Below, in pieces: positions 6,572-10,103 of a stretch of 10,103 nucleotides of DNA. Each line of letters begins with the position of its first letter. Position 1 is the first letter of the stretch. The notes beneath the pieces are model-generated. The model was not told the origin of the DNA and ran no database searches. It saw only the letters and a program-made list of their open reading frames with translations. Location: positions 1 to 10,103 of the forward strand of contig JAISRM010000154.1 of the NCBI GenBank assembly GCA_031273645.1, read 5' to 3'. A program made the translations under genes and the position numbers. The DNA comes from Endomicrobium sp. GTDB taxonomy: Bacteria > Elusimicrobiota > Endomicrobiia > Endomicrobiales > Endomicrobiaceae.

Positions 6572-6676
6572 TGTCATTCCCATGAAAATGGGAATCCATG
6601 TTTATTATTAATAGCCTCTCACATTATTCTTTTTAAAGACGAAATGTAAAAATAATTTTTCAGTAAACGCTGGAAT
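6572..6676. repeat. Palindromic MITE-like element, truncated copy
   Basis: A second copy of the element at 6348-6474. The left arm with its ATTCCCAT-GAAA-ATGGGAAT hairpin (6576-6595) is intact. The AT-rich core is similar, with the shared words CTCTCACATTATT and AAATGTAAAAATAATTTTT. The right arm breaks off after AAACG and TGGAAT, and runs directly into ACAAACTGAAAGAC, which in the intact copy lies about 20 bp beyond the element. The right hairpin has therefore been lost by deletion. Confidence 0.7.
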
Positions 6677-6719
6677 ACAAACTGAAAGACGACATACTGC
6701 GTGGGACGTTAACGATCAT

Positions 6720-6760
6720 AAAAAAATCCGGCTGCTTTATTTTTATTAAAGCAGCCGGAT
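6720..6760 (-). terminator. Intrinsic terminator of the autotransporter gene
   Basis: A perfect 14-bp stem (6726-6739 with 6747-6760, GC-rich at its base) encloses a 7-nt A/T loop. On the minus strand it is followed by a run of seven T (6720-6726). It sits 36 bp past the adhesin stop codon. The plus strand has no T run after the hairpin, so it acts in one direction and insulates the pilus operon from read-through. Confidence 0.92.
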
Positions 6761-6795
6761 CAATCAACTCTTTTGGACAATTTACAGTTAAAAGA

Positions 6796-9700
6796 TTATT
6801 GACCAAACATATATCTTACTCCGGCATTTCCGTATATATTTGAATAGTTCTCTGCCAAATAATAATTGCCGTTTATATACACTTTCCATGCGGAAGCTAC
6901 TTGTATTTCTCCTCCCAAACCTATCCCAAGCGCAATCCTGCCTTCTTTTGTTCCTTTACTTGTAAATTCAACATCAGTGCCTTCAAATGCGCTTTGAATT
7001 TCAGGCTCATATCCGCTTATCAGATATTTTCCTTCTAAGTTGGCGTAAACGTTAATTATGTTTTTTGTATATTCGGCTCCGGCTCCGATTCTTGCGGCAG
7101 TTCTAAGATAAGTTCCGCCGTCAATTTCCAAATTTACTCCGGGCGCGTCTTTTTCTTTAACGCTGCCGTAATTAGTGTCTTCAAGTTCAAACCCTAAATA
7201 AGGTCTGAATACAACATTATCTATTACTTTAAATTTCAAAGCGCCTTCCATATCCCAATTAAGCGTAAACGCGCTGATATCGGCTTTTGCCGTAGCGTCA
7301 ATCAACTGAATATGTCTTTTCGTATTAAAAATATCGTAACTTCCAAGAAGCATAGCTTTAACTTCCCATTCGTCTTCTATATATCCGCCGTAAAGCCCGA
7401 GACCGTTTTTCTGTCCGTCGGCTTTATTTGAATATTGTTCTATGCTGTCTTTGCTAAATCTTGCATATACTCCGTAGAGAATGTTTTTTGCATCAAGATA
7501 TTTGTCATATCCGGCCATCGCTCCGATTGAACTGTTGGTATAATCGCCTTCGGAATTGTCGTTGCCTTTAAATGTTTCTACTCCGCCTTTCATCTGAGCC
7601 CATGCTCCCGATTGCCCGCCGTCTTTTGAAGAATGTTTTTTTATCTTATCATATATTTCATTATTTGGGCTGTCGGCGGCAAAATTTCTGATAAAGTTTG
7701 ACAGAAAGTGAGCGGAAAGCTGCTTTAAAGCGGCTTGCGCCTGCTCGTCGGAAAGTTTGTTTTTCATATAGTTCATCGTTTTTAATATATGCCCCTTAGG
7801 ATCATTCATTGAAATTTTATGAAGGGCGTTTGCCACTTGCTGCTGATTATAAGTAAACTTATTGATGTTTGCAAAGCGCAAAGCTTCGTATCCGCTTAAA
7901 GTAAGTTTTATATAAGTGTCATCTACATAAGAAATGTCGTAGAGCAAATCGCCCAACACAAAAGTATCATATTGTTTTCCCTGCACTGTATCAAATTTTC
8001 CGGTCAATTCTCCGGTATCTGCAACTACGATGTAATATTCTTGATCGTCGTAGCCGCCGATTCCTGTTTCTATAAAAAGATTTCCTCCCGTGATTTCTGT
8101 CTTATTAGTTATAATTTTATCATATCCGCCGTCCGCTGAAACTTCAATAGCAATATCGCCGCTTGTGCCAAGATAAGAAATCTCCGCCGTATCGTAACTT
8201 CCGTTCTGCATATTAAATTTTGTATTGGCGGCAAAAACTGTCGCATCGTGAATTTTGAAAGAAACATCTTGCAATAAACGAAGTTCCCCTTCCTTTAAAT
8301 CAAAAATGGATTCTATATCATTTATTCCGCCAAGTTCCATTACGCCGGAACCGGTTTTTATTATTTCATGCCCAAACTCATTCAATGAAGAACGCGCAGC
8401 TTTTATTCCACCTTCCAATCTTACCAACGAATCGCCCGATATATTTAAGTTTGAAGCGCCTTTCATATATATGTCGTTTGAAACGCCTCCGGCTGTATTT
8501 CCGCTAAATGATATAGGCGCGCCGTCGGCATTCAAAAATAATTGCGAATCTTCTAAATATATTGCTCCGCCATTTACATCGGCATTATTTTCTGTGAACT
8601 CTGTATTTGTTGCGTCAAAGTTAACAGAAGAGCCTGAAATAAATAAAGCGCCGCCGTTTTGCGCAGAGTTTTGATAAAAAGAAGCGCCGCCGGAATCAAA
8701 TTTTATTTCTTCACCCTCATTATATATCGCTCCGCCATTAGCTGCTGTGTTTTCAATAAAGATTCCAATGGACTTGGAAAAATTAATAATACCGTCGGCT
8801 GAATTAAATATCGCGCCGCCGCCGCCGCTGCTTGCCGTATTTTCTTGAAACTCTGCGCGGTCTTCTTCAATAATGCTAAGAAGCCCTGCATTATATATCG
8901 CGCCGCCGTTTCCGGAAAGGGCTTTATTACGGTAAAAAACTATGCCTTCGTTGGCAACTCCTTCGTCGCCGACAACATAAACCGACGAATTAAGATTTGC
9001 AATTGCGCCGCCGTCTTTACCTGCTTTGTTTCCGGTAAACTTAACATCGCTGTTTACAAAGTTAATTTCGGAATCATTTGCAAGCAAAGCGCCGCCGGAA
9101 TTGATTGCCTCAGTTGCAGAATTATCTAAAAATAAAATATTTCCAAAATCAAAAGTTATATAACTTAAATCAGCGGCAATTGCGCCGCCGCCGGCATTTA
9201 TTTGCGCAGAAACAATATTTGTTGAAAAATTAATTGCGCTTGCAGAAAACGAAATAGTTGATGATTGCGCATAAATTGCTCCGCCGGTTTTTGACATATT
9301 ATTGTAAAACTTCGCCGCCGCGCCGGAAAAATCTATCAGCGAAGACACGGCATTGACGGCTCCGCCGGAAACTGCGGCATTATTGTTAATAAAATTCGTA
9401 GTTCCTGCAGATATGTTAAAATTGGAGTTTTCAAGCATAACCGCTCCGCCGTTTTTACCGGCTTTGTTTTCGGTAAAATCAACATTGCTGTTTTCAAACT
9501 TAATTTCTGAATCATTTGCAAGCAAAGCTCCGCCGGAATTGCTTGCATCAGCTGCAGAATTTTGTGAAAAAGAAATATTTCCGGAATCAAATTTTATATA
9601 ACTCAACTCAGCGGCAATTGCGCCGCCGCCGGCATTTTCTTGCGCAGAAACAATATTTGTTGAAAAATTAATTGAGCCTGCAGAAAACGTAATGGTTGAC

Positions 9701-10103
9701 GATTGCGCATAAATCGCGCCGCCGTTTTTACCGGCTTTGTTTTCGGTAAAATCAACATTGCTGTTTTCAAACTTAATTTCAGAATCATTTGCAAGCAAAG
9801 CCCCGCCGGAATTGCTTGTATCAGTTGAAGAATTAGCTAAAAAGAAAATATTTCCGGAATCAAAATTTATATAACTCAAATCAGCGGCAATTGCGCCGCC
9901 GCCGGAATTTTCTTGCGCAGAAACAATATTTGTTGAAAAATTAATTGAGCCGCCCGAAAATGTAACGGTTGACGATTGCGCATAAATCGCGCCGCCGGTT
10001 TTTGACCTATTATTGTAAAACTCCGCCGACGCGTCTGAAAAATCTATCAGCGAAGACACGGAATTTATTGCGCCGCCGGAAACTGTGGCATTATTGCTAA
10101 CAA
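6796..10103 (-). CDS. Pmp-repeat autotransporter adhesin (5' end outside window)
   Basis: The frame is open at the right edge; at least 1101 residues are visible. Residues are numbered here from the codon at 10059, which is not the true start. The signal peptide is missing. Residues up to about 530 hold roughly 18 GGA[I/L/V] and 18 FxxN motifs spaced about 28-33 residues apart, the chlamydial Pmp repeat signature, predicted to form a surface beta-helix. Residues 566-595 (KTGSGVMELGG...LKEGELRL) match the autotransporter-associated strand motif. Residues 733-816 are helical with LSDEQAQAALKQLSAHF, the usual junction before the barrel. Residues about 817-1087 (from GAWAQMKGG) form the type V secretion beta-barrel, ending VRYMFGQ. 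The barrel would export the passenger through the outer membrane. The terminal aromatic residue is followed by two more residues, unlike the classic final Phe or Trp. The gene ends in a strong terminator. Function as an adhesin is inferred from the architecture. Confidence 0.9.
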   Translation of the reverse strand, partial: VSNNATVSGGAINSVSSLIDFSDASAEFYNNRSKTGGAIYAQSSTVTFSGGSINFSTNIVSAQENSGGGAIAADLSYINFDSGNIFFLANSSTDTSNSGGALLANDSEIKFENSNVDFTENKAGKNGGAIYAQSSTITFSAGSINFSTNIVSAQENAGGGAIAAELSYIKFDSGNISFSQNSAADASNSGGALLANDSEIKFENSNVDFTENKAGKNGGAVMLENSNFNISAGTTNFINNNAAVSGGAVNAVSSLIDFSGAAAKFYNNMSKTGGAIYAQSSTISFSASAINFSTNIVSAQINAGGGAIAADLSYITFDFGNILFLDNSATEAINSGGALLANDSEINFVNSDVKFTGNKAGKDGGAIANLNSSVYVVGDEGVANEGIVFYRNKALSGNGGAIYNAGLLSIIEEDRAEFQENTASSGGGGAIFNSADGIINFSKSIGIFIENTAANGGAIYNEGEEIKFDSGGASFYQNSAQNGGALFISGSSVNFDATNTEFTENNADVNGGAIYLEDSQLFLNADGAPISFSGNTAGGVSNDIYMKGASNLNISGDSLVRLEGGIKAARSSLNEFGHEIIKTGSGVMELGGINDIESIFDLKEGELRLLQDVSFKIHDATVFAANTKFNMQNGSYDTAEISYLGTSGDIAIEVSADGGYDKIITNKTEITGGNLFIETGIGGYDDQEYYIVVADTGELTGKFDTVQGKQYDTFVLGDLLYDISYVDDTYIKLTLSGYEALRFANINKFTYNQQQVANALHKISMNDPKGHILKTMNYMKNKLSDEQAQAALKQLSAHFLSNFIRNFAADSPNNEIYDKIKKHSSKDGGQSGAWAQMKGGVETFKGNDNSEGDYTNSSIGAMAGYDKYLDAKNILYGVYARFSKDSIEQYSNKADGQKNGLGLYGGYIEDEWEVKAMLLGSYDIFNTKRHIQLIDATAKADISAFTLNWDMEGALKFKVIDNVVFRPYLGFELEDTNYGSVKEKDAPGVNLEIDGGTYLRTAARIGAGAEYTKNIINVYANLEGKYLISGYEPEIQSAFEGTDVEFTSKGTKEGRIALGIGLGGEIQVASAWKVYINGNYYLAENYSNIYGNAGVRYMFGQ
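9013..9285 (-). repeat. Adhesin module B, copy 3 (91 codons)
   Basis: The third B unit, more diverged than copies 1 and 2 (for example ITFDFGNILF for IKFDSGNISF, and INFVNSDVKFTGN for IKFENSNVDFTEN). After it the passenger continues as single, dissimilar Pmp repeats. Confidence 0.82.
9286..9450 (-). repeat. Adhesin module A, complete copy (55 codons)
   Basis: A 165-bp unit of about two Pmp repeats, from GGAVMLENSN to FYNNMSKT, placed between B copies 2 and 3. Its second half repeats the partial copy at the window edge. Confidence 0.8.
9451..9723 (-). repeat. Adhesin module B, copy 2 (91 codons)
   Basis: It follows copy 1 directly. The roughly 100 bp at its low-coordinate end (9451 to about 9547) matches the same part of copy 1 (9724 to about 9820) with about two differences, which implies recent duplication or gene conversion. 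Confidence 0.85.
9724..9996 (-). repeat. Adhesin module B, copy 1 (91 codons)
   Basis: A 273-bp unit made of three Pmp repeats, running from GGAIYAQSST to FTENKAGKN. It is identical to copy 2 at about 80 of 91 residues by eye. The differences fall in the first and middle repeats; the last 30 residues are the same. Confidence 0.85.
9997..10103 (-). repeat. Adhesin module A, partial copy
   Basis: This segment encodes VSGGAINSVSSLIDFSDAS and then FYNNRSKT. It aligns with the complete A module at 9286-9450 (VSGGAVNAVSSLIDFSGAA, FYNNMSKT). The copy is cut by the window edge. Confidence 0.8.

Larger units (their letters stand above)
6195..6795. other. Gene-free intergenic region
   Basis: About 600 bp between the adhesin stop and the first pilin start. 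It contains the adhesin terminator, two direct-repeat units (about 6296-6505 and 6546-6690) with the palindromic elements, and the operon promoter. No reading frame here looks coding: the frames are short, lack Shine-Dalgarno sites and cross hairpins. Confidence 0.8.

Noticed and set aside
6348..6690. Insertion sequence with transposase remnant
   Set aside because: The element core is about 60 bp of AT-rich DNA with no coding frame, so at most it is a non-autonomous element.
8255..8674. Plus-strand 139-codon reading frame
   Set aside because: It is antisense to the Pmp repeats. Its Pro/Phe/Ser-rich product mirrors the biased codons of the adhesin, and there is no ribosome binding site or recognisable domain.
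10059..10059. GTG at 10059 as the start of the autotransporter
   Set aside because: The frame stays open beyond it to the window edge, and the upstream codons encode another VSGGAIN repeat segment. It is an internal Val codon.
9013..10103. CRISPR-like regular repeats
   Set aside because: The periodic GCCGCC words and long direct repeats are in-frame coding repeats with no conserved short repeat and variable spacers of constant length.

Overview
The window reads as chromosomal DNA of a low-GC diderm (Gram-negative-type) bacterium. Every gene I can support lies on the minus strand, so the text below runs from high to low coordinates. Both the type IV pilus machinery and the autotransporter barrel need an outer membrane. 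The AT-rich codon use, the many pilin-like genes and the Pmp-type repeat adhesin make me lean towards Elusimicrobiota (Endomicrobium-like). That is a weak inference: there is no rRNA, tRNA or other marker gene here.

Region 1 (10103 to 6796) is the 3' part of a very large autotransporter adhesin gene whose 5' end lies outside the window. The passenger is built from about 18 chlamydial-Pmp-like repeats (GGA[I/L/V] and FxxN motifs). Its upstream part is organised into larger tandem modules in the order A-B-B-A-B, with 91-residue B and 55-residue A units. After the passenger come an autotransporter-associated strand motif, a helical junction and an outer-membrane beta-barrel. A strong intrinsic terminator follows at 6720-6760.

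Region 2 (6795 to 6195) is a gene-free stretch of about 600 bp. It holds the adhesin terminator, two related copies of a palindromic, MITE-like repeat, and a consensus-like sigma70 promoter with an A-rich upstream tract that drives the next operon.

Region 3 (6194 to 1, continuing off the left edge) is a tightly packed seven-gene operon. The order is a FimT/GspH-like pilin, a large tyrosine-rich PilV/GspI-like pilin, a PilW/GspJ-like pilin, a PilX/GspK-like tip pilin that lacks Glu+5, PilM, PilN, and a PilO-like protein that continues into a PilP/GspC-like domain. The first four would form the minor-pilin priming and tip complex. The last three would form the inner-membrane alignment complex that links the pilus motor to the secretin. 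The secretin (PilQ), motor ATPases, prepilin peptidase and major pilin are not in the window; a secretin gene just beyond coordinate 1 is an expectation only. Short gaps, start/stop overlaps and well-placed Shine-Dalgarno sites argue for one translationally coupled transcript.

The most interesting points are the A-B-B-A-B nested repeats in the adhesin, the 520-residue Tyr-rich minor pilin, the PilO-PilP fusion, and the palindromic element whose two arms each fold into a tetraloop hairpin with compensatory base changes.
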